This document shows, in pieces, positions 1-11,200 of a stretch of 64,000 nucleotides of DNA (its first letter is position 1; every line of letters starts with the position of its first letter). The translations under genes were made by a program, and so were the position numbers. The stretch lies in NCBI GenBank assembly GCA_018105865.1, contig CM030832.1, positions 17,664,019-17,728,018 on the forward strand, given 5' to 3'. The notes under the pieces were generated by a model, which was not told the DNA's origin, ran no database searches, and worked only from the letters and a program-made list of their open reading frames with translations. This DNA is from Metaphire vulgaris. Lineage: Eukaryota; Annelida; Clitellata; Crassiclitellata; Megascolecidae.

Positions 1-500
1 AAGTTTAGTTAGATCATCAAATTTTTGGATTTAGATATTACTTTCAGGTTTTGATAAGAATGTTTGACAGCCATATTATAATATAATGACTGTTAATAAA
101 TTGAGTGTGACTTTTCAGTTGAGTCTGCAGCCAAAAAAGCTCTATAGCAACAGTGTTTAGAAGAGTTAAATCTATTAGTTTCATTTTAACCAATTTAGAA
201 ACTTTATCTTTTCAGGTGATGGTAAAAACAATGACAGGTGATTATTTGGCAACAGCACCTAAAATTGTTAAATTCTCATGCTATTTTATAATAAACATTT
301 TATCTTTAACTCAGAGATCAGTGTAATAGATCTTAAATAGTCAGCTGTGACTCGATATTCAGAATAATTCAGAATAGAATATTAAGAAGTCTTCTGTTAT
401 TAATATATTTGAAAATTTGTAGCAACTGTCATTACTGTGCTTCTGCTAGCATGACTATTTTTTTTATCTCAACTAATTGGGATGGGAAGACAGAAGAGTA
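1..500. other. AT-rich intergenic DNA, no gene seen
   Basis: No coding stretch, splice-bounded exon, RNA gene or clear repeat could be supported here. It is plain AT-rich sequence at the left edge of the window. Confidence 0.5.
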
Positions 501-504
501 ATAA

Positions 505-735
505 CATGTAGAGCCAACGGAAGCAAGTTTGAGACTTGCTGGAGCCCTGTGGTTGACTCAGCCTTCATTCAATCGCAGTGGTAAAATGCGTAGCAATGGC
601 AACATTGCGAAGACAGCCATAGCTTCGACGGAATGACTGGCCGCCTTCTGCCAATGAATGGCTTAGCCGCCTACGGGGCTGATGGCCACAAAACCGAAGA
701 TCAGCACCGGACCCTACAGGCATTGGGTTTACAGG
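505..735. repeat. GC-rich interspersed repeat of unknown class
   Basis: This stretch is much richer in GC than its surroundings and has sharp edges, which suggests an inserted repeat. It contains a B-box-like GTTTGAGACTTG near 530 and a GC-rich second half. I could not find terminal repeats, a tail or a target-site duplication, so the class is open; a SINE fragment is one possibility. Confidence 0.3.
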
Positions 736-1084
736 ATGAACCTTTACCTTTTTACCTTAATTGTAGTTTAGAATGACAGTTTTGGTCAAGATAGATTCAT
801 ACGAATGCTATAGCTTTATATAAAGTGAAGACATTAAATGATTGTCTAAAATCAAAGTAAAATCTTTATTACTTTTATATGAGTATTTGTAATTGGGCAA
901 AATAACAGTGCATATCATGCCAGGGCTGTATTCTTTTTTCTGAAAAATAATATAGCAGAGGAGTTGTTGACAGATTGATTTACTGGTAAATATATTATGC
1001 AGAAAGCTCTTGTGTAAGCTTTTAATTAGTTCATGCAATAATAGTGTTATTTAAAATAAAATGTTCAATTTAGTTTTGATTAAG

Positions 1085-1330
1085 TTAGGTCTGCTTGGTG
1101 CAATTGTCTGTTAATTAAGTTATGCTGATGAGTTCCCTGCCCTAAGGCAGGTCTAATTGGCTTTCACTACCCGGAAATGAGGTGAGTCAGGTTTCCCATT
1201 GCCTTCCTGGCAGACAATTAGGGTTAACATCTTGCCAAAGGTGGCTCTGCAGTGCCTGGAATCAGATTCAAATCCCTCCACCCTCTGATTGTATGGCAGT
1301 AATCCTACCACTACTCCACCATGCTCCTTG
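1085..1330 (-). mobile_element. tRNA-derived SINE
   Basis: Read on the minus strand from about 1328, the sequence starts GGAGCATGGTGGAGTAGTGG, where TGGAGTAGTGG fits the pol III A box. About 45 nt further in, GGATTTGAATCTG fits the B box. A tRNA-unrelated body of about 150 nt follows, down to about 1085. The head is a tRNA relic rather than a functional tRNA because the arms do not pair. A related head lies at 33987-34150, also on the minus strand. Confidence 0.6.
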
Positions 1331-2130
1331 TAATTAAATACATTTATTGATAAGACAATGTGAAATAATATATCTAGTTATAATCTGTGAAAGTTTGTAT
1401 TTGCGGCTCGAGCATATATTATTTGTCAAAATTTCATGACTTAATGTCACATGTGCACACGCCTCGGCAGTCAACGCATATGTGTAGAATAAGTTATTAT
1501 TGTAGTTGATGTAGTCAATTTGGTTTTATAGAAGGGACACGAGCATGGCACGATTTGTTATCCACTGATTTGATTTCCACTGCTCCAGGTCACAAATCGC
1601 ACCCTGGACACAAGGTGAAAAACAATATCAGCAAGCAGTAACATATTCAGCATTTTAGAATATGATGAACATGGCTGTTGCATTACTGGTTGTATTATGT
1701 TGTAGCTAAAGCAATTAGTGTGCTTTGTCGATTTGTTCTTTATTTTGTGTTTCATAGCATCTCTGTCATGCCTCGCTCTTGATAATTTTTCATTTATTGC
1801 TATTCAACAGGAACTGCTATGACATTTCTTTGTTTAAAATAATAATGTTTTAATCGAGAAACGTAGGCCACCTGAGCATATTCTATTATTTGCTAATTTT
1901 TCTTGTATTAATAATTAATTTTATTACAGCAACTTGTGAAATTTTTCAATGAAGTGTTTCTTTGCTGTTGAGATATGGTTCGTGCACCATAATGCCTTGA
2001 TTGTGCACTTAACTGCTATGACAATGTGTAGAATAAATGCTTTCATTTCCAAAATTATATTTTGAACTGTATTTGTAAATGAAATATTGTATCACAGAAA
2101 TTTATTGCATTTGTAAATGGTTGTATTTAG
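1331..2130. other. AT-rich intergenic DNA, no gene seen
   Basis: Nothing beyond AT-rich unique-looking sequence was found here; the open frames are short and have no recognisable domains. Confidence 0.4.
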
Positions 2131-2137
2131 TTCAGTT

Positions 2138-2492
2138 TCAGGTTTCAACAGCAGCAACACAATAATAATATAAGGAATTGCAATGATCAAGTTGAATGGC
2201 AGCAAGAACACATTGGCAAGAGGGGCATGGGTAGAGCAAAGTACAAAATCCTGAATTGTCAAATTTCTCTAATTGCAGATGAGTAATAGTGAGATTGCAG
2301 CAACCACAGTAGGCCTGCAATTTTTTCTGTAGAGTTAGTAATGGCAGCTGTTAATTTTTTGGCTGACACAACACAACGATAGTTATTAAAATCATATGGT
2401 AATTCACTATCTATTTTATAACTGTTGGCAACTTCAGTATTACATATTACACACACCACACCAAGTTTCTTGGTATAATGATGCAACATCAT
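2138..2492 (-). pseudogene. Cys-rich coding relic, family unknown
   Basis: Two overlapping minus-strand frames give a Cys-rich peptide that looks like one protein broken by a frameshift near 2300. The upstream part has VVCVICN and a conserved-looking SAKKLTAA; the downstream part has YCGCCNL and PCPSCQC, spaced like zinc-binding CxxC pairs. It resembles the Cys-rich regions of uncharacterised, transposon-associated invertebrate proteins, but I cannot name a family. Its plus-strand neighbour is a LINE remnant starting just to the right. Confidence 0.25.
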
Positions 2493-2895
2493 TTAAATTG
2501 GGGCCATTGTGTGACTGCTGACATGTTCCAAAAATATAATATCACGGCAGAAATGTCCCAAAACACTGGAGTGTATACGATCAGATGGCTACAGCGGGTC
2601 ATAACAGCATTATGGAAAACCGAGAAAGCACCAATTAAATTGACTAGAGAAACCAATTATAATGCCACTACAAGAAAGGAGACAGAAAGGAATGCCACAG
2701 CACCAGAGGAATCAGCCTCTTAAGTGTACCAGGTAGAGTTTTCACCAAAGTCATGTTAAACATAATAAAGGATACAGTTAGATGAAACTCTCATGGAAAG
2801 CCAGTGTGGATTCAGCAAGGGAAGAGGATGTTCTGACAAGATCTTTGTGCTTCGACAACTCATTGAGAAAAAAACTAGAATTTAATGAAGATTTG

Positions 2896-3179
2896 CAGTG
2901 GCGTCAATCTGTAGCAAAAGTTGTGAGGGTCCACCTGTTGTTGTGCCTAACCCTAACCCGTTTAGCATAATTCTTATTTTTAATGTTCCAAAATACCATT
3001 TGCTGTTAATATCTACATGTATTATTATCTATCCAGCACAACAATTTATTAAATAATCGTGCAACGGTACAATATAGATTTATTCAGATTTATGTGATGG
3101 TCCAATGCCTTATAGACCTTCACAACCAAATTTTTGTGAGGGTCCGGACCCCAGGACCCTCACGGGATTGACGCCTATG
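2896..3179. mobile_element. hAT-like MITE inside the LINE
   Basis: The element begins CAGTGGCGTCAATC and ends GATTGACGCCTATG, which are matching inverted ends. It is flanked by a perfect 8-bp duplication, AAGATTTG, at 2888-2895 and 3180-3187. Removing it rejoins the LINE sequence. Eight-bp duplications and CAG...CTG-type ends are typical of hAT elements. No transposase is encoded. Confidence 0.85.
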
Positions 3180-3247
3180 AAGATTTGGTCATGTGCTTCA
3201 TCGATTTTGCCCAAGCTTATGACTATATGGAGAGAAGGGCATGGGTG

Positions 3248-3322
3248 TAACAAAAATGTACGGTGTGCAACAGGGGGAGGGGTGAAAATATGACTTTGCG
3301 TACGTACTATATGGATGGCCCT
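3248..3322. mobile_element. Partial MITE, TATATGGATG family
   Basis: This is the reverse complement of the left half of the MITE at 19584-19711: it shares GTGTGCAA, a G-rich tract, GACTTTGCGTACGTACTATA and the end GGATGGCCC, followed by TAA. It interrupts the LINE at a point where the copy at 43.87 kb is continuous. Only one terminal repeat is present. Confidence 0.65.
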
Positions 3323-4200
3323 AATTGAAATTTTATACAACACAGTTTAGCATGCATCAGAATTGACGGAGAAGAAACTGAGTGATTCAAAATCAAAACA
3401 GGATTTAGACAAGGATGTATTTTATCTAATATGCTTCGACATTATATTAGATTACATCATGAGACGGATTGAAAATACAAGTGAGTTGGGAACATCTCTA
3501 AAGCCAGGAAATATAGATAATGCAGAATTTGCTGATGATATATGTATATTAGCAGAATGACTCTCAAGGATTGTAGAATTAACATTGGCCGTAATAACAG
3601 AGAGTGGAAAATTTGGATTAAAAATAAACACTAATAAAACAAAATAAATGCCAATTACAAAGAAGGTTGGAGATTGGCCAATAGTAACACACAACGGAAA
3701 AGAAATTGAAATGATGAAGAAATTCGTTTACTTGGGTAGTGAATTGGATGCAGAGGGAGGTTCGGATTTGGAGATTAAAAGAAGAATAGCAATAGCACGA
3801 TCTACATTCAACAGGCTACATAGGCCTACCAACATTTTCAAAAGACATGACATTGGGATGAAAACAAAATTAAGATTTCTCAACACTTGTGTAATACCAA
3901 TACTATTGTATGGATGTGAATCTTGGACCATAAAAAAAGAATTTGAGAAAAAATAATAGCAACAGAAAATAAATGACTCAGAAGAATACTAAGGATTGGA
4001 TACAAAGAACATAAAACAAATGAAGAAGTTAGAGAGAGAACACTGCAACCGAACATCATGGAAGTCATCAGAAAGAGAAAAATTAAATGGACCGGACACA
4101 TACTCAGAAATTCAGAATGGATGAAGTAAGAAACCCAAAACGAATTTTCAACAACAAGCCAGAGGGGAAAAGATCTAAAGGAAGACCGAAAATATGATGG

Positions 4201-4720
4201 CAGGGTTTAATCTAGTCCGTTTCCGGAGAAATTGCCCTTTCCCCCCCCGGAAATTTCAAATTTCCCCCGGAAATTTTGGCATACTACATCAACTAACCGC
4301 TACCCTAACTACTAACTAACTAACTACCCTAGCCAGAGATATTTTTACACCCTCCTAACACCCCTCCCCCAACACCCCAATTTGAGGTCGACACCCTCCA
4401 AATTTGGTAATGCGACAATGGTATGTATACAAAATGCACAGGCCTACTAATTAGCTTAGAACACACCACCCCAAATGGAGGACACCCCTCCAACTTTAAT
4501 ATGTCTGATGACCTTTTTTTGCTTGTCAGAGGTTTTAGGAAACTTGATGACCTTTTTGCTTGTCAGCTTTTTTCGGACAGAGACTTAAAAATTCCAACAG
4601 CCCCCAGATTTCACAGACACCCCCAAATTCAAAATCCTAGAAATACCACTGCCCCTAGCTGACTTTCCCCGGCTTTGCCAGTTCCACCCCCTCAGAGTCC
4701 AGAGTCTAGATTAAACACTG
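4201..4720. mobile_element. hAT-like MITE, 520 bp, inside the LINE
   Basis: The ends CAGGGTTTAATCTAG and CTAGATTAAACACTG are inverted repeats. Flanks TATGATGG (4193-4200) and GACGATGG (4721-4728) match at 6 of 8 positions, consistent with an aged 8-bp duplication. The LINE reading (GRPK...WVDGL) resumes on the far side. The body is C-rich with repeated ACACCCC tracts and carries two copies of the GATGACCTTTTTTGCTTGTC motif near 4507 and 4550. A copy of the body, lacking the ends, recurs at about 10070-10850. Confidence 0.8.
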
Positions 4721-4929
4721 GACGATGGGTGGACGGATTGGAAGAGGATCTACACGCGGCAGGACTGAATCTCAGCGGAAAAACTGACGGAAGACATCAA
4801 ATGACTTTGGAAGAAATAGCAAAGGACAGAGAACTTTGGAGAGATGTTGTGGAGAAGTCGATAGTTGACACAGCTGGAGGACTAAGACCCTTATCAATTC
4901 AAACTGCAAAGTCAAAATAGACTAATGAT

Positions 4930-6585
4930 GAACGTTATGTGATTTCGTGCATATAGAATTTAATATATTGCCGCCAAATTTAAACAATGGGCCAGTAATT
5001 ACCCGTTTGGTTAACCTATCTCTGTCATCAGGTATCTTTCCATCAACCTATGCTAGTGCTCTAGTTCACCCTCTACTGAAAAAGCCAACACTCGATCCAA
5101 ATGATTTTTCTAGCTATAGACCTATTTCAAATTTAAATTTTATATCTAAACTCGTTGAACGCATTGTGCTCAGTCGAATAAATGTACATCTTTCATCGCA
5201 TAATCTTTTATTGCCTAAACAATCTGCATATAGAAAATTTCATTCAACTGAAACTGCTCTCCTAGCTGTTCATGATTATATTTTGTCTGCTATGGATAAC
5301 GGCAAGGTAACTGCACTTATTTTACTAGATTTGTCTGCGGCTTTTGACACCATAGATCATGCAATCCTTCTCCACAGACTCGAACATTGGTTTGGCTTAT
5401 CGGGTACTGTATTAGAGTGGTTCACATCCTATCTTAAACATCGCAGTCAATCTGTTTATTGTAACGGTGCACAGTCAGACTCAGCTAAATTAGATTCCGG
5501 TGTTCCCCAGGATCTGTTTTAGGCCCTCTCCTTTTCACCTTATATACAATGCCCCTTGGATCTCTTCTTACACAATTCTCTGCTGACTATCATTTCTATG
5601 CTGACGATACACAGTTATTCATTGCCTTCGACGATAAAACCTCCTCCATGTCACTAGAAAATCTGTCCCTTTGCCTGCAAAACGTTCAGTCTTGGATGTT
5701 TAATAATAAGCTTGCACTTAACCCTTCAAAAACTGAGTTTTTACTTCTTGGTACATCATTTAATCTAAGTAAATTTGAAGACATAAATTCATTTATATTT
5801 GACAACATTTCAGTTAATCTAAGTCAGTCTGTCCGCAACCTAGGGGTGATATTTGATAAGAACATGTCGTTTAACGATCATATAAATAAGGTCAGCAGAG
5901 CTGCTCATATGCAAAATCAGAGATATTCGACGAATTCGTGATCTTGTGCCCAAATCCGCTCTGATTCCTCTTGCAAACGCCCTTGTCAGCAGCAGACTTG
6001 ATTATTGCAATTCTCTTTACAATGGTATGACCAGATCTAACATGCAAAAGCTTCAAAGGATTCAGAATTCTATTGCCCGAGCCATTACAAAAACTCGTAA
6101 GCATGATCATATTAAACCTGTTCTTCAAAAGTTACACTGGTTGCCAGTAGAACAGAGAATTCTATTCAAAACTAGTCTCCTGGTTTTTAAAACACTGCAG
6201 TCTGGCCAACCTCAATATTTAAAATCTATGTTGAATCACCCAAACCATCGTCATTCAACAAGGTATGCTGATTCATTGTTGAATGTACCTAGAACCAACA
6301 CTGAAATTGGTAAGAGAGCTTTTTCTATTTCTGGGCCTAAAATCTGGAACTCTCTCCCTCCGGCTGTCAGATCTTCCAATTCACTGAGCATCTTCCGATC
6401 CAGACTTAAGACACATCTCTTTCAATTGGCGTTTCCTCCATAGTCCGTCTCTCTCTCCCTCTGACTGATCTCTGGAATGACCTGGATCTTTTGCGGATTG
6501 ATTTTGAAGTACCATCGATTGATACCTTGGGTATTAGAACTGGTGCTATAGAAGTGCATAATTATTATTATTATTATTAATTGAC
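4930..6585 (+). mobile_element. CR1/L2-type LINE, 3' two-thirds, frameshifted
   Basis: Non-LTR retrotransposon reverse transcriptase. Visible in order: SSYRPISNLNFISKLVERIV around 5110-5165, LLDLSAAFDTIDH around 5320-5360, a broken GVPQ/GSVLGPLLFTLY around 5500-5545 (a single G is missing, causing a stop), FYADDTQLF around 5595 (catalytic Asp pair), then the thumb/C-terminal region with LDYCNSLYNG near 5997, LHWLPVEQRI near 6136 and IWNSLPPAVR near 6342. A second frameshift lies near 5910. The copy ends with an ATT repeat tail at about 6566-6580. It starts directly after the 3' end of the preceding LINE, and the 5' part including the endonuclease is absent. Inactive. Confidence 0.85.
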
Positions 6586-6613
6586 ACCATAAACCTAACT
6601 ATAGGCAACAATC

Positions 6614-6891
6614 CAGGCCCGCCGGAACGAATTTTGGTCAGGGGGTGCAGATTTTTTCGAAGTGAAATTTTCTCTTTCAACTCTTTGACAAGCAAAAAAA
6701 GGTCTTCAACGCTAGAATTTACCTTCAAAATAGCTTGACAAGCAAAAAAGGTCGTCTGTACACTCCACCCCCTCTGCACCCCCTGTTTTTCAGGATTCAG
6801 GGGGTGCAGACCATCCTCTTTCCAGGGGGTGCATTGCACCACCTGAATTTTTCCAGGGGGTGCAGCTGCACCCCCACTTCGGGCGTGGCTG
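6614..6891. mobile_element. hAT-like MITE, 278 bp
   Basis: Flanked by a perfect 8-bp duplication CAACAATC (6606-6613 and 6892-6899). Ends are CAGGCCCGCC and GGGCGTGGCTG, imperfectly inverted. The body has several GGGGGTGCAG tracts and two copies of the GACAAGCAAAAAAGGTC motif (near 6688 and 6737). Confidence 0.85.
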
Positions 6892-6904
6892 CAACAATCA
6901 GTCC

Positions 6905-7120
6905 AGTCCCGTAGGTAGTGGGGGTGCAGCTAGAGGGCGCGGCTGCACCTGAAAAAATTAGGGGTGCGCCGCACCTCCTGGAAGATTAGGCTGTTTTTCC
7001 CTGTCCGTATCAGAGACGTCATTTCACTGTTTTTCAGGGGAGGCAAAACACTTTCAGCCTGACAAGTTACAAGTTTGCGAAAAAGTTGACGACCTTTTTT
7101 TGCTGGGCAGCTGACCATGG
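6905..7120. repeat. GC-rich DNA-element fragment with the 20-nt motif
   Basis: It shares the GGGGGTGCAGCT tracts of the neighbouring hAT-like element and holds one variant of the recurring motif (GACGACCTTTTTTTGCTG near 7090). No duplicated flanks were found, so it is probably a truncated relative. Confidence 0.4.
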
Positions 7121-7121
7121 G

Positions 7122-7243
7122 CTGTCCATAAATTACGTAAGAAATTTTTTTGGGCGAATTTTAATCCACCCCCTCTCCGCCTTATCAACAGTTGTCACAC
7201 TTTTCAAACCCTTGCCTCTTTTGTTTACGTAATTTATGGACAG
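7122..7243. mobile_element. Short MITE with perfect 19-bp inverted ends
   Basis: CTGTCCATAAATTACGTAA at the left and its exact reverse complement at 7225-7243 bound 122 bp without coding capacity. The end sequence resembles that of the larger element at 34289-34652 (GTCCATAAATGATGTAA), which suggests a related PIF/Harbinger-like group. I could not fix the target-site duplication. Confidence 0.75.
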
Positions 7244-7317
7244 GCACTCGAAAAATATTTTTAAAAATTAACATGAGGATTTTAAACTGATCCCATTTCA
7301 CGAGGCAACGCAATTGC

Positions 7318-7942
7318 TCAGCAGATGACTTTTAAAGAGTGAATCCATAGGCCCCTACCTTTGATCCGTTGCGTGCTGCCAATCAGGTTCACCAAATGGT
7401 GAGCTTTCTTTGCTCTGGTAACGACAATAGAAGCAATACGCAGCATCCTGCTGAACAGAATTAGCCAACCATGGAAATTCTGCAATAGCCTATAGTAACT
7501 TTGGAAACGACGTTTGGCTGATTTCTTGGCTCCAAAATATATCCATGGGTATGTATGCAATTTAGGCTACACTGTTATTTAGTTCTCTGGAACTGTCCTC
7601 TGGGCTCTTATTCAGAGGCTGAGAGTCCTGAGACTGTTTATTCTGTTCATTTCTACAGTAGAGTTCGCAACGACGCCGATATTTTAACTGTCTGGCAAGC
7701 GTCTGGCAAATGATGACTAGTTGCACTCGACGAATAGTTTGGCATACGTCATCTGATGTTTCTAAGCATAAGTCAGTTATGTTCTTTAGAATTCTTGAGA
7801 AATCCAAACGCAGGCAACTTTTACAATCCAGACGCTGTGTCCGTGAAACTATGCCTTTCAAAAATATGACTATACGCGAAATTGTGAGTAAAACAAAAAA
7901 TTTACTCTTGGCGCGAACTGTAATAAGACTCAACTGACTCAA
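7318..7942 (-). pseudogene. Two adjacent open frames, unknown product
   Basis: Two minus-strand frames of 126 and 80 codons lie end to end in a repeat-dense block. The first is rich in Arg, Leu and Ser and contains two internal Cys; the second has a hydrophobic, Arg-rich stretch. I recognise no domain, catalytic motif, signal peptide or conserved neighbour. They may be fragments of a decayed transposase or simply chance frames. Confidence 0.15.
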
Positions 7943-8540
7943 CTCTTAAAGCAAACCCACCTGCTCTGATATTATACAGTACAAAGGAATTTTAGGAATG
8001 CTCTCTTAATGTCAATGTGCCTTAATTGTTGCCCAGTGCTGACCCTCCCGTTTCAGACCAAATACACAGGGAAATCGGAGTAACTCTCGGGTCAAAAAGG
8101 TCAAATCTCAAAGCAGCTGCCATTTTTCTCCTATAAGGCGGGTCGACCCGACCCGACCCGACGAGGGTCTTTCGAGCGCACAGGTCAAAGCTACTTCAGC
8201 TATCCCTGTTATCAGTCGCTAATCATAAATCTTCAGATCGCCAATTATCACATTACGCTGTAGATAGCGTTCACTTCGGTAGAGGAAGATGCATAGGAAA
8301 TGAATGGTCCATAGGGACAGGCAATTACCACCATAACTGAAATTCGATATATCACGCAGATACATATACTTGCCAAACAAAATGACTGTAGTAATTACTG
8401 CACTTCTAACTGATACCTGTAACCTGTGAGACACGTATTCCAGATACTTTAGTTTTAGACTATTAGAATAGTATTGCAATGACGTACACGGCAGTGCAAA
8501 AGTAAGCAAATCCAAATAATAAAGACATAATTTTTATATT
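7940..8540. repeat. Interspersed repeat, copy A
   Basis: This block and 9690-9990 plus 11430-11485 are two diverged copies of one repeat. Shared landmarks: AAAGCA-ACCC-CCTG near 7950, CTCTCGGGTCAA near 8085, GGCGGGTCGACCCGAC near 8136, and CATAACTGAAATT-GATAT near 8330. Copy A is uninterrupted and gives the ancestral order; copy B is split by later insertions. Confidence 0.6.
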
Positions 8541-9350
8541 TTGTCAACCCGGCCAGAAAGCAAAGTAACCCGGGCATTGCCCGTAATTGCCTGGGCGTGG
8601 TTACGCCACTGGACTAGTTACTTCAGATTACTCGTTATCAAGCACTCCTTTAGAGCATGTAAAAACTAAATAACACAAACGCTGGCGAAAAATTTTTTCC
8701 ATAAAAATCAGGGGGGCAAATGCCCCCTGCCCCCCAAATGACGTCACTGGTCCGTATTTTTAAAAAGAAAATAAAGGAAGGTGATTATCTTTTTGCTTAT
8801 CTGGATTTTGAAAGAGTATAAAGGAAGGGTGATGATGACCTTTTTGCATGTCAGAACTTTTAAAAACTGCATCCTCTGCTTCGTTCCGACGCGCCTGAAT
8901 CAGTCAGCTAGTTTTGAGAAAGCTCAAGCTTCAAACATGTAGGTCTAAGACAGGGTTGTCCAACTGGCGGGCCGGATCCGGCCCGCGGACCAGTTTCATC
9001 CGGCCCGCCACCGAGTTTGGAAAAATAACAATTTTTGCAATAGGACAGGTTATTACTGTTATTTTATAGGACTATACTTGGACTAGGAGGTTACTAAATT
9101 GCTTATTTATCCACGCCACATGTGACGGCGGTAATTAAACTTACGTATTTGCTACTTATTACTAACTTGCTTACATTTGTCATCTCGCTGCAAGTCTCAT
9201 TCTCGCTCAGTTAAAATTTGACGCCGTTTTCAGCAGTTTGCTAATGTAAAAACACTCGTTTCTTGTATACGACTTGGCGCCACAAGCATTGACATTGGCA
9301 TTGCTGGTATTGTTAGAGAAAATGTTCATCACCGCAAAAATAATAACCTT
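8541..9350. repeat. Single ends of hAT-like elements
   Basis: Three partial termini are visible: ACGCCACTG near 8607, ATGACGTCACTG near 8740, and CAGGGTTGTCCAACTGGCGG starting at 8951 with a CCGGCCCGC-rich head. Each resembles a hAT end but the partner ends were not found. A variant of the 20-nt motif (GATGACCTTTTTGCATGTC) lies near 8833. No gene is visible here. Confidence 0.35.
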
Positions 9351-9359
9351 GTAATTGGG

Positions 9360-9500
9360 ACCTGTCATTGATCTTGGGGGGGGGGGGAAGGGTCAAAAGT
9401 TTTTGACGTAATTATAGGGGGTAACTGAAAGTTGACAGTTGTTGACAAGGGGAGGGGGTCAAAAATTGTTGACATAATTAATGGACAGCCCCAAAACCAA
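9360..9500. repeat. MITE end, GGACAGCCC family
   Basis: The sequence TTGACATAATTAATGGACAGCCCC (read as two parts around 9468-9492) resembles the right end of the 7122-7243 MITE. Two G-rich tracts with GGGTCAAAA lie inside. The matching left end is not clear. Confidence 0.35.
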
Positions 9501-9551
9501 AATCGAGCTGGAAACTTGTCATCATGTCGGCTGATAGCGTCGATTAATTAA

Positions 9552-9623
9552 CCCCTTAACTGGGGATGCCGGATATATCCGTCCATTTTACATTGAGTTA
9601 CAGTTAAATACACGGTTAAGGGG
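9552..9623. mobile_element. piggyBac-like MITE, 72 bp
   Basis: CCCCTTAAC at the left and GTTAAGGGG at the right are inverted ends, directly flanked on both sides by TTAA (9548-9551 and 9624-9627), the hallmark target-site duplication of piggyBac elements. There is no coding capacity. Confidence 0.7.
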
Positions 9624-10199
9624 TTAATTAGTCGATTCGATGAGATGGTGAGAAAAACAAGAAATGTATTCAGCGCGAATGTCTAATAAGCGCCTATTCC
9701 TAAAGCACACCCGCCTGTACTCTGATGGTAGGCCTATTATACAAAAGAATTTTTGGAACGGCATGGAAACGGACCTCGACCTCTCGGGTCAAGGTCAAAT
9801 CCGGCCTGAAGCAGCCGCCATATTATATCCTTCTACGAAATAGAGCCTACTTTTGTAAGACGGGTCGACCCGACAAAGGTCTTCCGAGCACATTCGTAGC
9901 ACAGCTAGGCCTATACCTGCAATCAGTCACCAGTCATACATTTTCCGCGTCGGCGACGCTCGCAGAACATTAAAATGGCAATTGTCAATTACAAACAATC
10001 TTCCCATTAGAACTGGGTCGATTACGATTATTTTTTCCGATTACGATTATTTTCGATTATTTTTCAACACGGATATTTCTACACCCCTAACACCCCTCCA
10101 ACACCCCAATTTGAGGTCGACACCCCCTAAAATTTGGTAATGTGACTGACAATGGTATGCATACAGAATGCATATTGATTAGCCCTGAACACCCTCAAA

Positions 10200-10597
10200 C
10201 AGGCCCATTCAGAGGGGGGCCAGGAGGGCCATTCGGCCCGGGCCTCCATCATTTGGGGGCCTCCCTTTGTTTCCTTGTCTAGAATTCTGGGAGAGCTAGA
10301 AAGCTAGATAGTTACTACTAGAAGGGGCCTCACAATTTGGTGATGACCTTTTTTGCTTGTCGACAATTTTGGGATTTTGGGAAAGCTAGGAAGGTATTCT
10401 GCGGTCCTCAAAATTGGTGATGACCTTTTTGCTTGTCGACAATTTTGGGATTTTGGGAAAGCTAGGAAGGTATTCTGCGGACCTCAAAATTGGTGATTAC
10501 CTTTTTTCGCTTGTCAAAATTATAATTGTTGGGAAGGCTAGGAGAGGCCTCGAAATTCCAACTGGCCTGGGCCTCCTTCAGCCTCTGAACGGACCTG
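10200..10597. mobile_element. hAT-like MITE, 398 bp, nested
   Basis: Inverted ends CAGGCCCATTCAGAGG and CCTCTGAACGGACCTG are flanked by CCCTCAAA (10192-10199) and CCCCCAAA (10598-10605), a 7 of 8 match. The host on both sides reads through as the 4201-type element (ACCACCCCAAATGGAG there). It carries three copies of the 20-nt motif near 10341, 10417 and 10497, spaced about 77 bp apart. Confidence 0.8.
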
Positions 10598-10829
10598 CCC
10601 CCAAATGGAGAAATACGCCCCACAACTTTTATCCTCGGATGACTTTTTTTGCTTGTCAGACTTTTTGTGAGTCTCTATAAGGTTTTTTGCTTGTCAGCCT
10701 TTTTCGGTAGAGACTTCCAAATTTCGACACCCCAGATTTTCCCGACACCCCCAAATTCACAATCCTACAATCCTAAAAATAAACACACCCCAGATTTTTC
10801 CGACACCCCACCCCAATTCACAATCCTAG

Positions 10830-11200
10830 AAATAACTCTGGTCTTCAAAACCTTAAAGGATCGAGCCTGGGTGGCAATTAAGACCGATATCGTCAGCGTA
10901 TCCAAACTTCCTACTTGATGGTATCCGGTAATGCGTGTGTAGGCCTATAAGCCTGCAAATTGAATAACATAGGTGCTAGAACTGAACACTGTGTTAGACC
11001 GTTTCGCTGACGTCTCCAGGAGCTGACATCTCCCAAGTGAACTAAGAACCGTCTGTCAGAGATGAGTAATTCCACAAGTTGACAGAACCAGGGTGGCAAA
11101 TTGAGCGAGAGTTTGTACATTAAACCCGCATGCCACACCGCATCGAAAGCTGCTGTCAAATCCAGAAAGATGGTGCCTGTCTTTATACGCAGTTGAATCC
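10830..11200 (-). mobile_element. LINE reverse-transcriptase fragment
   Basis: The minus strand encodes TAAFDAVWHAGLMYKL, LISDRRFLVHLGD and SVLAPMLFNL. These match the LDLTAAFD, DRxFxVxLG and QGSVLAPxLFNLY motifs of jockey/CR1-type reverse transcriptases. The catalytic YADD region is missing, and the copy is truncated at both ends. Confidence 0.75.

Larger units (their letters stand above)
2540..4918 (+). mobile_element. Decayed LINE, reverse transcriptase region
   Basis: Remnant of the endonuclease/reverse-transcriptase protein of a non-LTR retrotransposon. Visible pieces in order: a degenerate start near 2600 (matching GISLLSVPGKVF of the better copy at 43.6 kb), FADDICILAE around 3535 (the catalytic YADD-type box), LKINTNKTK around 3620, FVYLGSELDAEGGSDLEIKR around 3726-3780, LLYGCESWTIKK around 3905, and after an interruption WVDGLEEDL and RELWRDVVEKS at 4730-4860. 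Frames are broken repeatedly and a stop replaces part of the RT core. Three younger elements sit inside it (2896-3179, about 3248-3322, 4201-4720). A second copy of the family is at 43543-44960. It is not expected to be active. Confidence 0.8.
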
